Source: Nitrospirillum pindoramense
GTDB taxonomy: Bacteria; Pseudomonadota; Alphaproteobacteria; Azospirillales; Azospirillaceae
DNA length: 64,000 nucleotides
Assembly (NCBI RefSeq): GCF_007827955.1
Contig: NZ_VITR01000007.1
Location: 309,006 to 373,005, forward strand
Reading direction: 5' to 3'
The position numbers and the translations under genes are program-made. Position 1 is the first letter of the stretch. Each line of letters begins with the position of its first letter. This document shows, in pieces, positions 41,616 through 52,888 of the stretch. The notes under the pieces were generated by a model. That model made no database searches. It saw nothing but the letters and a program-made list of their open reading frames with translations, and was not told the origin of the DNA.

Positions 41616-42356
41616 ATGATCATTTATCCGGCCATCGACCTTAAGGACGGCGCCTGCGTGCGCCTGGTGCGCGGCGACATGGACCAGGCGACGGTGTTCA
41701 ACACCGACCCGGCCGACCAGGCGGCGCGGTTCGCGGCGCAGGGCTTCGAATGGCTGCATCTGGTCGACCTGAACGGCGCCTTCGCCGGACGGCCAGTGAA
41801 CGGGGACGCCGTGGCCGCCATCCTGGACCGGGTGAAGCTGCCGGTGCAGCTGGGCGGCGGCATCCGTGACCTGGCCACCATTGAGGACTGGCTGAAGCGC
41901 GGGGTGGAGCGGGTCATCCTGGGCACCGTCGCCGTGCGCGACCCCGAGCTGGTGAAGCAGGCCTGCCGCCTGTTCCCCGGCCGGGTGGCCGTAGGCATCG
42001 ACGCCCGCGACGGCCGCGTGGCGGTGGAGGGCTGGGCCGAGGCCTCGGACATCACCGCCCTGGACCTGGCCCTGAAGTTCGAGGATGCCGGCGTGGCCGC
42101 CATCATCTACACCGACATCGACCGCGACGGCGCCCTGGGTGGGGTGAACGTGGAGGCGACGGCGGACCTGGCCTCCCACCTCACCACGCCGGTCATCGCC
42201 TCGGGCGGGGTGTCCAGCATCGCCGACCTGACGGCGCTGAAGCGGCAGGAGGACACGGGCATCACCGGCGTCATCTGCGGCCGGGCCCTGTATGACGGCC
42301 GCATCGACCCGGTGGCGGCGCTGGCCCTGCTGAACCGCCCCAAGGAGATGGTGTGA
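41616..42356 (+). CDS. hisA: Phosphoribosylformimino-AICAR-phosphate isomerase
   Basis: The 246-residue half-barrel-repeat TIM enzyme begins [28 protein letters not shown], with Asp8 of AIDLKDG as a catalytic acid, [18 protein letters not shown], then [16 protein letters not shown] and [13 protein letters not shown], the phosphate sites. It opens the ProFAR ring in histidine synthesis. Its TGA overlaps the hisF ATG (ATGgtGTGATG region, 4 bases). Confidence 0.96.
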   Translation: MIIYPAIDLKDGACVRLVRGDMDQATVFNTDPADQAARFAAQGFEWLHLVDLNGAFAGRPVNGDAVAAILDRVKLPVQLGGGIRDLATIEDWLKRGVERVILGTVAVRDPELVKQACRLFPGRVAVGIDARDGRVAVEGWAEASDITALDLALKFEDAGVAAIIYTDIDRDGALGGVNVEATADLASHLTTPVIASGGVSSIADLTALKRQEDTGITGVICGRALYDGRIDPVAALALLNRPKEMV

Positions 42357-43117
42357 TGCTGAAACGCCGCATCATCCCCTGCCTGGACGTGAAGGATGGG
42401 CGCGTGGTCAAGGGCGTCAACTTCGTCGACCTGGTGGATGCCGGCGACCCGGTGGAGCAGGCGCGCCTGTATGACGCCGCCGGGGCGGACGAGCTGACCT
42501 TCCTGGACATCACCGCCAGCCATGAGGGCCGCGACACCATCTTCGACGTCGTGCGCCGCACGGCGGAGCAGGTGTTCATGCCCCTGACGGTGGGGGGCGG
42601 GGTGCGCGCGGTGGAGGACATCCGCAAGCTGCTGCTGGCCGGCGCCGACAAGGTATCGATCAACAGCGCCGCCGTCAGCCGGCCGGAATTCGTGCGCGAG
42701 GCCGCGCAGAAGTTCGGTGCCCAGTGCGTGGTGGTGGCCATCGACGCCAAGCGCGGCCCAGATGGGCGTTGGGGCGTGTACACCCACGGCGGCCGCAAGG
42801 AAACGGGGCTGGACGCGGTGGAATGGGCCCGCCGTATGGCGGAATACGGCGCCGGCGAAATCCTGCTGACCTCCATGGACCGCGACGGCACCAAGAGCGG
42901 CTTTGACCTGGAACTGACCCGCGCCGTGGCCGACGCCGTGCCGGTGCCGGTGATCGCCTCCGGCGGGGTCGGCACCCTGGACCACCTGGTGGAGGGCGTC
43001 ACCCAGGGCCATGCCTCGGCCGTGCTGGCCGCCAGCATCTTCCACTTTGGCACCTATTCCATCGCCCAGGCCAAGGCCCACATGGCCGCCGCCGGCATTC
43101 CCATGCGCGGGGTGTGA
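42353..43117 (+). CDS. hisF: Imidazole glycerol phosphate synthase, cyclase subunit
   Basis: The 254-residue TIM barrel begins [23 protein letters not shown], where Asp11 is catalytic, and has [63 protein letters not shown] (second catalytic Asp) and [16 protein letters not shown]. With HisH it makes imidazole glycerol phosphate and AICAR. Translationally coupled to hisA; hisE follows after 4 bases. Confidence 0.97.
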   Translation: MMLKRRIIPCLDVKDGRVVKGVNFVDLVDAGDPVEQARLYDAAGADELTFLDITASHEGRDTIFDVVRRTAEQVFMPLTVGGGVRAVEDIRKLLLAGADKVSINSAAVSRPEFVREAAQKFGAQCVVVAIDAKRGPDGRWGVYTHGGRKETGLDAVEWARRMAEYGAGEILLTSMDRDGTKSGFDLELTRAVADAVPVPVIASGGVGTLDHLVEGVTQGHASAVLAASIFHFGTYSIAQAKAHMAAAGIPMRGV

Positions 43118-43121
43118 TCTC

Positions 43122-43469
43122 ATGGCCGGCAAGAGCCCAATGGTCACCAAGGGGGGCGATCCCCTGAAAGACCTCTACGCCACCATCCTGGCGCGCAAGG
43201 GGGCGGATCCCGAAACCTCGCACACCGCCCGGCTGTTCAGCCGCGGCACGGCCAAGATCGCCCAGAAGGTGGGTGAAGAGGCGGTGGAGGCGGTGATCGA
43301 GGCCATGCGTGGCGACCGCGACAAGCTGGCGTCCGAATCCGCCGACCTGCTGTATCATCTGCTGGTGCTGTGGGCCGATGCCGGCCTGACGCCGGATGAC
43401 ATCTATGCCGTCCTGGCCGCCCGCCAGGGCATCAGCGGCATCGAGGAAAAGAAGAGCCGCAAGGGCTAA
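43122..43469 (+). CDS. hisE: Phosphoribosyl-ATP pyrophosphohydrolase
   Basis: The 115-residue all-helical protein shows the HisE pattern: [25 protein letters not shown], then [21 protein letters not shown] with the metal-binding Glu residues, and [18 protein letters not shown]. It removes pyrophosphate from PR-ATP, step 2 of histidine synthesis. It is separate from hisI, as in other alphaproteobacteria. Confidence 0.96.
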   Translation: MAGKSPMVTKGGDPLKDLYATILARKGADPETSHTARLFSRGTAKIAQKVGEEAVEAVIEAMRGDRDKLASESADLLYHLLVLWADAGLTPDDIYAVLAARQGISGIEEKKSRKG

Positions 43470-43494
43470 CGCGCCATAAAATTGGGCTATACCA

Positions 43495-43596
43495 GGCTGG
43501 CGACCGCCAGCCCCGGAGCGAACACCGCCCAGTCAGTGTAAAGGGGCGGAGCGAGGACAAGCCAAGGCCACGAACGTGGCCGCCCGGCGCCTGAGG
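43495..43596 (-). repeat. Divergent copy E of the dispersed repeat, between hisE and hinT
   Basis: Read on the minus strand from 43596, CCTCAGGCGCCGGGCGGCCACG and TGGCTTGTCCTCG match the first third of copies A-D. The rest differs but still ends in a hairpin, GGCTGGC/GCCAGCC (43495-43501, 43506-43512). Unlike the others it is antisense to the flanking genes. Confidence 0.55.
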
Positions 43597-43605
43597 GAGA
43601 AAAAT

Positions 43606-43968
43606 ATGTCCTACGACACCAACAACATCTTCGCCCGCATCCTGCGCGGCGAGATCCCCTGCAGGAAGGCCTACGAGGACGACCACGTCCTGGCCTTCCA
43701 TGACATCCACCCCCAGGCCCCCACCCACATTCTGGTGATCCCCAAGGGCTCTTACGTCAGCGCCGCCGACTTCGGCGCCAAGGCCAGCGATGCCGAGATC
43801 GCCGCCTTCACGCGCGCCGTCAGCCGTATCGCCGCCGAGGCGGGGGTTGAGGGTTCAGGCTATCGCCTGATCTCCAACCACGGGGCCGACAGCCACCAGG
43901 AAGTGCCGCATTACCATGTCCACATCCTGGGCGGCCGCCCGCTGGGCCGGCTGGTGACGCCGCTTTAA
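43606..43968 (+). CDS. hinT: HIT-family nucleotide hydrolase
   Basis: The 120-residue HIT protein has NIFARILRGEIPCRKAYEDDHVLAFHDIHPQAPTHILVIPK and the catalytic triad EVPHYHVHILGG (HxHxH). HinT enzymes hydrolyse AMP-lysine and other purine phosphoramidates. A HIT protein downstream of hisE is a known layout in Azospirillum brasilense. The start ATG 43606 has GGGAG upstream inside the end of repeat E. A terminator follows at 44007. Confidence 0.95.
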   Translation: MSYDTNNIFARILRGEIPCRKAYEDDHVLAFHDIHPQAPTHILVIPKGSYVSAADFGAKASDAEIAAFTRAVSRIAAEAGVEGSGYRLISNHGADSHQEVPHYHVHILGGRPLGRLVTPL

Positions 43969-44006
43969 CCGTCGTCACGGCAGACACGGACAAGACAGAC
44001 GCGAAC

Positions 44007-44038
44007 AAGGCCGCCGAGGGGTTCCCGGCGGCCTTTTT
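44007..44038 (+). terminator. Rho-independent terminator after hinT
   Basis: Arms AAGGCCGCC (44007-44015) and GGCGGCCTT (44027-44035) are perfect complements, followed by TTTCATGG. Confidence 0.85.
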
Positions 44039-44066
44039 CATGGGCGCATTCCTATCCCGAAGCGTC

Positions 44067-44140
44067 GATGCATCCTCAAAAAGATGCATTTGACATACGA
44101 CATATGGCCGAGCACAAATACATTCATTGAAAATGAATGT
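44067..44140 (+). promoter_or_regulatory. Promoter and NO-type operator region of hmp
   Basis: Two GATGCAT half-sites (44067-44073, 44083-44089) lie 16 bp apart; AAGATGCATTT resembles NsrR half-sites. TTGACA (44090-44095) is a good -35, with ACAAAT (44114-44119) as possible -10. Immediately after is a perfect dyad with arms ACATTCATT (44120-44128) and AATGAATGT (44132-44140) around GAA, well placed for a repressor. Confidence 0.6.
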
Positions 44141-44165
44141 TATGCCGCCACCACAGGAGCTTGAA

Positions 44166-45380
44166 ATGCCGACGCCGCTGAGCCCGGAAACCATCGCCCT
44201 GGTCAAGGCCACGGTGCCGCTGCTGGCCGAACACGGCCCCGCCATCACCCAGGCCATGTACCGCCGCCTGTTCCAGGACGCGCATATCCGCGCCCTGTTC
44301 AACCATGCCAACCAGGGCAAGGACGGCGCCCAGGTGCACGCCCTGGCTGGTGCCATCCTGGCCTATGCCCGCAATATCGAGAATTTGGGCGCCCTGGTCC
44401 CGGTGGTGGAGCGCGTCGCCCACAAGCACGTCGGCTATCACATCCTGCCGGAGCATTATCCCTTTGTGGCGACCGCCCTGCTGGGCGCCATCAAGGAGGT
44501 GCTGGGCGACGCAGCCAGCGATGCCGTGCTGAACGCCTGGGGGGAGGCCTACTGGTTCCTGGCGGAGGTGCTGAAGGCCCGCGAGGCCGTGCTGCGCGGC
44601 GAATTGGCGGCGCAGAAGGGGGGCTGGACCGGCTGGCGCCGCTTCACCGTGGCCGACAAGGTGCGCGAAAGCGGGGTCATCACCTCCTTCATCCTGCGCC
44701 CGGCGGACGGTGGCGCCGTCCCGCGGCACAAGGCGGGCCAGTACCTGACCTTCCGCTTCCCTCTGGCGGATGGCACCGAGGTGAAGCGCAACTACTCCAT
44801 CTCCTGCGCCCCGCAAGACGGGCAGTACCGCATCTCGGTGAAGCGGGAGGCCAACGGCAACGGCGGCTCGCGTCACCTGCATGACCATGTCCAGGTGGGC
44901 GACGTGATCGAGGCCACGCCGCCGGCCGGCGACTTCTTCCTGGCCGAGACGCCGACGCGTCCGGTCATCCTGCTGTCAGGCGGGGTGGGCCTGACCCCCA
45001 TGGTCAGCATGGTGGAGGAGATCGCGGCCCGGCACCCGGGGTTGGAGACGCACTACATCCACGGCGCGCTGAACGGCACCACCCATGCCATGGACGCCCA
45101 TGTCCGGGCCCTCGCCACCCAGCATCCCACCATCAAGGTCGCCACTTTCTACAGCGATCCGCGCCCGCAGGACCGGCTGGGCATCACCCATGATGGGGAG
45201 GGGTTCATCAGCATCGATTGGCTGCGGGAGAACACGCCGCTGCATCAGGCCGACATCTACCTGTGCGGGCCCAAGCCCTTCCTGCGTACCTACCTCCGCG
45301 GCCTGGCCCTGGCGGGCGTAGCGGCGGATCGCCTGCATTATGAGTTCTTCGGCCCCGCCGATGACCTCATCGCCGCCTGA
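44166..45380 (+). CDS. hmp: Flavohaemoglobin (nitric oxide dioxygenase)
   Basis: ATG 44166 has AGGAG 6-10 nt upstream; the frame is open to 44127 but over the operator. The 404-residue protein has a globin domain (FNHANQGKDGAQ, then VVERVAHKHVGYHILPEHYP with the proximal His), an FAD domain (RNYSISCAPQDG), and an NAD domain (LLSGGVGLTPMVSMVEE, then YLCGPKPFLR). It oxidises NO to nitrate using O2 and NAD(P)H. Promoter dyads suggest NO-induced expression. Confidence 0.96.
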   Translation: MPTPLSPETIALVKATVPLLAEHGPAITQAMYRRLFQDAHIRALFNHANQGKDGAQVHALAGAILAYARNIENLGALVPVVERVAHKHVGYHILPEHYPFVATALLGAIKEVLGDAASDAVLNAWGEAYWFLAEVLKAREAVLRGELAAQKGGWTGWRRFTVADKVRESGVITSFILRPADGGAVPRHKAGQYLTFRFPLADGTEVKRNYSISCAPQDGQYRISVKREANGNGGSRHLHDHVQVGDVIEATPPAGDFFLAETPTRPVILLSGGVGLTPMVSMVEEIAARHPGLETHYIHGALNGTTHAMDAHVRALATQHPTIKVATFYSDPRPQDRLGITHDGEGFISIDWLRENTPLHQADIYLCGPKPFLRTYLRGLALAGVAADRLHYEFFGPADDLIAA

Positions 45381-45408
45381 ATCACGGGCCCTGAATCACG
45401 GGCCCTGA
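45381..45408. repeat. Two tandem 14-base copies after hmp
   Basis: ATCACGGGCCCTGA occurs twice in direct succession right after the hmp stop, and a third partial copy (ATCCGGG) follows. Confidence 0.8.
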
Positions 45409-45422
45409 ATCCGGGCAAGGAA

Positions 45423-45453
45423 AAGGCCGCCGGGATCATCTCCCGGCGGCCTT
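45423..45453. terminator. Bidirectional terminator between hmp and the LOG gene
   Basis: The 13-base arms AAGGCCGCCGGGA (45423-45435) and TCCCGGCGGCCTT (45441-45453) are perfect. T-rich sequence lies on both sides, so it can end both convergent transcripts. Confidence 0.88.
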
Positions 45454-45474
45454 CATTCTTTCCCCTGTGTCCTG

Positions 45475-46056
45475 TCAGCGCTCGTCCGCCTTGATCCATT
45501 TGGTCACGGCCGGCGGCTGATAGGCCCGCAGCTTGTCCAGCAGCGCCTCCGCCGTGTCGGCCGTCACCAGCATGTCGCGGTGGTTCTGCTTCATGAAGCC
45601 GGAGGCCACCACGCTGTCCAGGAAGGCGGTCAGGCCGTCATAGAAGCCGGCGACGTTATAGATGGCACAGGGCTTCTGGTGATGGCCCAACTGGGCCCAG
45701 GTCCAGACCTCGAACAATTCCTCGAAGGTGCCGATACCACCGGGCAGGGCGATGAAACCGTCCGACAGTTCCGCCATCAGGGCCTTGCGCTCGTGCATGG
45801 AAGCGACGACGCGCAGGTCGGTCAGGCCGGCGTGGGCGATTTCCTTCTTTTTCAGCGATTCCGGGATGACGCCGATGACCTGGCCGCCCGCCGCCATCAC
45901 GGCATCGGCCACGGCGCCCATGAGGCCGACGGAGGCGCCGCCGTAGACCAGCCCGATGTCGGCCGCGGCCAGCGTCCGCCCCAGGCCGCGCGCGGCCTCC
46001 AGGTACTGCGGATCAAAGCCGGGGCTGGAGCCGCAGAAAACGCACAGACGCTTCAT
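45475..46056 (-). CDS. LOG-family (TIGR00730) nucleotide phosphoribohydrolase
   Basis: The 193-residue protein (start MKRLCVFCGSSPGFDPQY at 46056) has the Rossmann-like fold with GLVYGGASVGLMGAVADAVM and the catalytic PGGxGTxxE motif (LPGGIGTFEELFEVWTWAQ). Family members release cytokinin bases from nucleoside 5'-monophosphates or hydrolyse AMP/GMP. It lies about 80 bases downstream of dnaJ and may share its transcript. Confidence 0.92.
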   Translation of the reverse strand: MKRLCVFCGSSPGFDPQYLEAARGLGRTLAAADIGLVYGGASVGLMGAVADAVMAAGGQVIGVIPESLKKKEIAHAGLTDLRVVASMHERKALMAELSDGFIALPGGIGTFEELFEVWTWAQLGHHQKPCAIYNVAGFYDGLTAFLDSVVASGFMKQNHRDMLVTADTAEALLDKLRAYQPPAVTKWIKADER

Positions 46057-46136
46057 GATCTTCCCCAAAAGAAAACGCCGACGGGTCCCCCCCAAGGACC
46101 TGGGCAGGGGCGGCGCGCCGGCGTGTTCAACAACCC

Positions 46137-47279
46137 TTATTCCTTCAGGTCGGCCCACAGCTCCTTCACCTTGGCGAAGAAGCCTTCCGATTCGGGGTGG
46201 GTGCCGCCCTTCTCTTCCCCAGCCTTCTCGAACTCGCGCAGCAGTTCCAGCTGACGCTTGGTCAGGTTGACGGGGGTCTCGACCAGCGCGGTCACGTACA
46301 TGTCACCGCGCTGGGTGCTGCGCAGCACGCTCATGCCCTTGCCCTTCAGGCGGAACTGGTGTCCGCTCTGGGTGCCGGGCGGGATGGAGACGCGGGCGCG
46401 GCTGCCGTCGATGGTCGGCACCTCGACCGTGCCGCCCAGGGCCGCCGTGGTCATGGGGATGGGCACCCGGCACTGGATGTTGGCGCCGTCCCGCATGAAC
46501 AGCGCGTGCGGGGCGATGGCCAGGAAGATGTAAAGGTCGCCCGGGGGTGCCCCACGGGCACCGGCCTCCCCCTCGCCCGAGAGGCGGATGCGGGTACCAT
46601 CCTCGACACCGGCCGGGATGTTGACCTGCAGGGTCTTTTCCTTGCGCACGCGGCCGTGGCCGCCGCAGTTGCGGCAAGGATCCTTGATCACCCGACCAGC
46701 GCCGGAGCAGGCCGGGCAGGTGCGTTCGATGGTGAAGAAGCCCTGCTGCGCCCGCACCTTGCCCGCCCCGTTGCAGGTGGGGCAGGTAACGGGCTGCGTG
46801 CCCGACTCGGCACCGGTGCCGTTGCAGACCTCGCACGCGACCGAGGTCGGCACGCGCACCGTGGTGGAACTGCCCTTGAAGGCGTCCTCCAGCGAGATTT
46901 CCAGGTTGTAGCGCAGGTCGCTGCCGCGGCCGGGCCCCTGCCCGCCCCCGCGCCGGCCACCCATGAAGTCGCCAAACATCTCCTCGAAGATGTCGGCGAA
47001 GCCGCTGCCGAAATCGAAGCCGCCGGGTCCACCGCCGGGGCGGCCGCCACCGTTCTCGAAGGCGGCATGGCCGAAGCGGTCGTAGGCCGCGCGCTTCTGC
47101 TCGTCCTTCAGGACCTCGTAAGCTTCGCTGACTTCCTTGAATTTCTGCTCGGCCGCCTTGTCACCCTGATTGCGGTCGGGGTGATACTGCATGGCCAGCT
47201 TGCGGTACGCTTTTTTCAGATCGTCGGCCGAGGCGTTCTTCGCCACGCCGAGAAGTTCGTAATAATCCTGCTTCGCCAT
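46137..47279 (-). CDS. dnaJ: Chaperone DnaJ
   Basis: The 380-residue protein has a J domain ([13 protein letters not shown] with HPD), a Gly/Phe-rich region ([20 protein letters not shown]), four zinc-finger repeats ([32 protein letters not shown]) and a C-terminal peptide-binding domain. It delivers clients to DnaK and stimulates its ATPase. It is downstream of dnaK on the same strand, separated by 177 bases. Confidence 0.97.
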   Translation of the reverse strand: MAKQDYYELLGVAKNASADDLKKAYRKLAMQYHPDRNQGDKAAEQKFKEVSEAYEVLKDEQKRAAYDRFGHAAFENGGGRPGGGPGGFDFGSGFADIFEEMFGDFMGGRRGGGQGPGRGSDLRYNLEISLEDAFKGSSTTVRVPTSVACEVCNGTGAESGTQPVTCPTCNGAGKVRAQQGFFTIERTCPACSGAGRVIKDPCRNCGGHGRVRKEKTLQVNIPAGVEDGTRIRLSGEGEAGARGAPPGDLYIFLAIAPHALFMRDGANIQCRVPIPMTTAALGGTVEVPTIDGSRARVSIPPGTQSGHQFRLKGKGMSVLRSTQRGDMYVTALVETPVNLTKRQLELLREFEKAGEEKGGTHPESEGFFAKVKELWADLKE

Positions 47280-47456
47280 GTTCGGCCCTAAGCCCTTTCA
47301 GGGAGTGTCCAGAACCCGGGTCCTGCCTAGCCCCCATGAGAGTCCAAGGCCCGCGTGGGCCAGGCCCCTGATGGGGCACAGGCCCGCCCCCCGGCTTTCA
47401 CCGGCGGGCGGGCCCGATACCTAGTGGATCATTGCCCGGATCATCTTAAGAAAGAC

Positions 47457-49376
<1,920 letters not shown>

Positions 49377-49549
49377 AGCTCAAACCCTTCCGATGTGGCA
49401 GACGCGCGGCGGCCCTTCCGGCACCGGGGCGCTCCCCCTGTTAAAACGGGACACGTTCAACACGATCATGGCCCAGCACCCTGCTGAGGCGCCTGCCATG
49501 GCACGGCCCTCCCAATCCTGAAAGCGGGAGCGACCGCATCGCAACGCAG

Positions 49550-49578
49550 ATATAGGCAGGGCCGGCCCCGGCTGCAAC
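49550..49578 (-). promoter_or_regulatory. Possible sigma-32 promoter of dnaK
   Basis: On the minus strand GTTGCA (49573-49578), a 16-base spacer and CCTATAT (49550-49556) resemble the alphaproteobacterial RpoH consensus (CTTGAC and CYTATNT). It lies about 170 bases before the dnaK ATG. No CIRCE element is present. Confidence 0.4.
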
Positions 49579-50070
49579 CGGCTTTGCGGCGCTCCGCCCC
49601 CGGAAAACGCATGGGGCCGCCGTCAACGCACGCCCCTTATTTCATAGCGCGGAAGCGTTACCGGTCCCATGCCGCGCTCCCGCGGGCCAGCCATAGGGGT
49701 GGCGTTGCCGCGGTGGCACCACTTATTGCGCCGCCAAGGTTGAGAACCCGCTACTCGCGATTTGATGCATCAAGTTACAATTTGTCAGAATTCAGGCACC
49801 CCAAGTGAATGTCGTGTGAATATCGCCCAAATACCACTCCTGCAGAATTAACACAGAGTTAACGGGCCGATTTACAGCCCGTTATTGCTGCAAATTTATA
49901 ACTTATTGCCGACCACAACCAGGCAACCACCGCCGGACGGGACATGGCGTATCACTGGTTGAGTTTTTATTCTTCCTGTTGACTTGAAGCGCCAGATCTG
50001 TGCTTTAATTACTTCAGGGGCCGCCGGGTCCCCGGGCGAGGGGTCGCCCGCACTCTTGGGGCACAAAGTC
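49579..50070. other. Intergenic region with an A/T-rich strip and a hairpin
   Basis: From 49740 to 50000 the composition drops to A/T-rich promoter-like sequence. A perfect stem TAACGGGC/GCCCGTTA (49860-49867, 49877-49884) lies here, and GTTAA dyads surround 49847-49862. No convincing gene is visible in this stretch. Confidence 0.45.
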
Positions 50071-50277
50071 ATGACCGACACGCGCCGCACTACCGCCATC
50101 GCCATCAAGCATTGCCTGGACAATCTGGCGCTGGACGCCCGCCGCAATAACATGGGGGAATTGGTCCACCTGCTGGGCCTCGCCTCCTTGGCCGCGGAGG
50201 ACGCCGCCAAGGCCGCCGACAGCCGCGTCGTGGGCCTGCAATCGCTGCTGGACCGCACTCCGCAGGGGCGCTGCTGA
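50071..50277 (+). CDS. Small helical hypothetical protein
   Basis: ATG 50071 gives 68 residues: MTDTRRTTAIAIKHCLDNLAL, then NNMGELVHLLGLASLAAEDAAKAAD. Two amphipathic helices are predicted, with no membrane segment. The frame is open to 49984 but the upstream part is G/P-rich and untypical. No family is recognised; small proteins like this are frequent in Azospirillaceae. Confidence 0.5.
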   Translation: MTDTRRTTAIAIKHCLDNLALDARRNNMGELVHLLGLASLAAEDAAKAADSRVVGLQSLLDRTPQGRC

Positions 50278-50514
50278 TCGCCTGCCCACGCCCTGCGGAT
50301 GGGCAAGGCCCCGTCCGATAGGCGCCAGGCAGGTGACCCAGGGGCAGATTCTTCAGAGGCTGAGTGAACCTGGGCGGCGGTTGACTTGACCGTTGCCCTT
50401 TTGGTTCATTTTGTCAGGTGTGGCGCGCTTAGGCGCGTGCCCCATGGCCATGTCGGGCATGATCCTGGCGGGGCACCCCGGCGGGAAGGCGGGCCCTGTC
50501 AGGCCCGCGACGGC

Positions 50515-51906
50515 TCAATTCTTGGCCGGATCGTCGCCCTTGCGGCGGGGATGGCTACCATCCTCTTCATCCGAGTCGATGACGCCGTCCTCGTCGAAAT
50601 CGTCATCATCCTCTAAGCCCGCGTCGTCCTCATCCCAGCTGCCGGCATCCCAGCCGCCAGCGGGCCATGCCGGGGCGACGCCCGGCAACAGGCCGTCATC
50701 ACCGTTGCCGGGACCATCGCCAACGGGCAGGGACTCGTAGCCGCCGATCTGGGCGCGGCGGATTTCCCGTTCCAGCATGGCGACGGCATCGACCGCCAGG
50801 GGCGACCCCTGCAGCCCCTCGGGCACGCCATAAGAGAAGACGGCCAGGGTGGCGCGCCCCCCGACCACGGCCCCGCGCAGCCACAGGTGACAGCGCCGGC
50901 GCCGCCCATCCTCCACCGCCGTATGGGTGAAGCGGGCCAGAACCTCGTCATCGGCCAGGGTATCGACGCTGCCCAGGCCCACCTGGCCATCCGGCCCATC
51001 GGCGAACTGCGCCGCGATGCGCTGGAGCAGGACGGCCGGGGGCAGGGACTCGCCCTCCCCAAGGGTGACCGCTTCCCAGTCCAGGCCCGCCGCCAGCGCC
51101 GATTCCAGGGCCAGTTCCGGTTCCATGTCGTCGGGCGGGGGATAGTCGTGGACCACCACCCGCAGGATCTCATCCGCCTCGGCATCGTCGGGACGGCGGA
51201 ACTGGCTGGTCTGCGGACCGCCCAGGTCGTCCTCATCCTCATCGCTGCTGCGCCAGTCCCAGGGTAGGCGGAAGCGCAAGACGTCGGCATGCACGATGTT
51301 GCGCATGGTCACGGCGCTGACGGGACCCTGGTCGGCGGGACCGAATTCCATGCGACCGATCTCATCGCCCAAGCGGTCCAGCAGGCCGCCCAGGCCGGGA
51401 ACCCAAAACTCCTCGCCCGGCACATACAGTTGCAGCGTGGCGACGCGCACCCGGTCCGGCGGCCGGAAGTCCGCCATCTTCCAGACGAAGATCTGCGCCT
51501 CGGCGACGCGTCCACCGGCAGCGGGGGGCGCACCGTCCCCTTCCGGGGCCGGGGCGACCGGCAGGGCGGCGCAATAGGCGATCCACCGGCGCTCGCCGGA
51601 GGCCATGGCGGTCACGCCGGGGGGCAGCAGGTGGTCGCGGTCCAGGTACTGCAACGCGTCTTCGGCATCCACGCCATAGTCATTGGCGTAGGTCGTGACC
51701 GATACCAGCAGGTCCAGCGGATGGCCGCCGATGGGATGCCCCGCAGTGGACGACCAGATCGCCGGTGATTGCAGGGCCAGGCCGCCGTCATCGCGATAGA
51801 TGCGCGTCCAGGTCGCGGGCAGGCAAATGCGCACGGCCCCGCCATGCACGGCCATCCACTGCCAGTCACCCCCGGCGAGGTCTATGTCCAAAGTCCGCTG
51901 TCCCAT
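50515..51906 (-). CDS. Hypothetical protein with two similar halves and an acidic tail
   Basis: I start at MGQRTLDIDLAGGDWQWM (51906). The 463-residue product seems to hold an internal duplication: half 1 has VRICLPATWTRIYRDDG, then LLVSVTTYANDYGVDAEDALQYL and RWIAYCAALP; half 2 has LRFRLPWDWRSSDED, then ILRVVVHDYPPPDDMEPELALESAL and RCHLWLRGAVVGGRATLAVFSYG. The end is extremely acidic (EDDAGLEDDDDFDEDG). The halves resemble small DcrB/type-III-chaperone-like folds; this is a guess. No signal peptide. Function unknown. Confidence 0.65.
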   Translation of the reverse strand: MGQRTLDIDLAGGDWQWMAVHGGAVRICLPATWTRIYRDDGGLALQSPAIWSSTAGHPIGGHPLDLLVSVTTYANDYGVDAEDALQYLDRDHLLPPGVTAMASGERRWIAYCAALPVAPAPEGDGAPPAAGGRVAEAQIFVWKMADFRPPDRVRVATLQLYVPGEEFWVPGLGGLLDRLGDEIGRMEFGPADQGPVSAVTMRNIVHADVLRFRLPWDWRSSDEDEDDLGGPQTSQFRRPDDAEADEILRVVVHDYPPPDDMEPELALESALAAGLDWEAVTLGEGESLPPAVLLQRIAAQFADGPDGQVGLGSVDTLADDEVLARFTHTAVEDGRRRRCHLWLRGAVVGGRATLAVFSYGVPEGLQGSPLAVDAVAMLEREIRRAQIGGYESLPVGDGPGNGDDGLLPGVAPAWPAGGWDAGSWDEDDAGLEDDDDFDEDGVIDSDEEDGSHPRRKGDDPAKN

Positions 51907-52035
51907 GGCGCGGCACTCTAGGCAAGCCGGCCTCCGGTTGCAAACCCTCCGCCAGCAGGCCAGCCAGTACACTCGTGCCGCCCGCACATGGCTGGCGGGG
52001 CCCCACGTTCGCGAAAGCGAGAAAAATCAACGGGC

Positions 52036-52884
52036 TCAGTTACGCAGGCGGTAGCCGCGGTGCAGCAGGGTGGCGGCGATGGCCAACAGCGCCCCGTTCA
52101 CCCCCACCAGCACCAGGGCGGCGAGGGCGGCCTGATCCTGGCCCTGGCCCAGGAAACCGATGCGCACACCCTCGATGGCGTAATAGATGGGGTTGGCCTG
52201 GACGATGGCGCGCAGGACCGCCGGCATGCTGGTGACGGGAGCGAACAAGCCGGACAGGAAGATCAGCGGGGTGAAGACGAAGGTCATGGCCGCCGAGAGG
52301 TGGTCCCATTTCATGCTGATCAGCCCGGTCAGGACGCCGAAGGTGGCCATCATGGAGGAGCCCAGGACGACGAACAGCAGCACCAGGGCCGGATCGGCCA
52401 TGGGCGCCTGCCAGAAGACCAGGAAGCCGATCCAGACGGTAGCACCGCTGGCGACCCCCGCCGCCATGGCCGACAGGACGTAGGCGGCCATCATCTCCGC
52501 CGCCCCCACCGGCGCCATCAACTGGTCCAGGATGGCGCCCTCCAGCTTGGCGTAGAGGATGGAGAAGGAGGGGATCTGCACGGACTGGGTCAGCAGGGAG
52601 AGGGCGACCAGACCCGGCACCAGAAAGGCCAGGATGGCGTCGCCCTCCGGCGTGTCGCGCCTGTCGCCCAGACCGAATTCGAAGACGGTGAAATAAAGGG
52701 CGGCGGACAGGCAGGGCGCCACCAGGAACAGCATGGCCAGCTTGCGCAGGCGCTTCACCTCCCGGCCCAGCAGGGTCAGGAAACCCAGGGTGTTGAAGCG
52801 GCCAAGATGGCGTTGCCGGTCGGGACGGTAGGCCCCGGCCGGCGGCGGCATGTCGGTGGCGTTCCCGGCGGCCGGCATTTCCAT
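52036..52884 (-). CDS. ABC-2 type transporter permease (second of two)
   Basis: The 282-residue protein has about six helices and the ABC-2 permease features: LGFLTLLGREVKRLRKLAML at the start, FLVPGLVALSLLTQSVQIPSFSILYAKLEGAILDQLMAPVG, and FTPLIFLSGLFAPVTSMPAVLRAIVQANPIYYAIEGVR near the end. It exports an unknown substrate such as a polysaccharide or drug. It lies 4 bases after the other permease. No ATPase gene is adjacent. Confidence 0.9.
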   Translation of the reverse strand: MEMPAAGNATDMPPPAGAYRPDRQRHLGRFNTLGFLTLLGREVKRLRKLAMLFLVAPCLSAALYFTVFEFGLGDRRDTPEGDAILAFLVPGLVALSLLTQSVQIPSFSILYAKLEGAILDQLMAPVGAAEMMAAYVLSAMAAGVASGATVWIGFLVFWQAPMADPALVLLFVVLGSSMMATFGVLTGLISMKWDHLSAAMTFVFTPLIFLSGLFAPVTSMPAVLRAIVQANPIYYAIEGVRIGFLGQGQDQAALAALVLVGVNGALLAIAATLLHRGYRLRN

Positions 52885-52888
52885 GGCG

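Noticed and set aside
49377..49600. CIRCE element upstream of dnaK
   Set aside because: No TTAGCACTC/GAGTGCTAA dyad is visible; a sigma-32-like promoter is the better, though weak, candidate.
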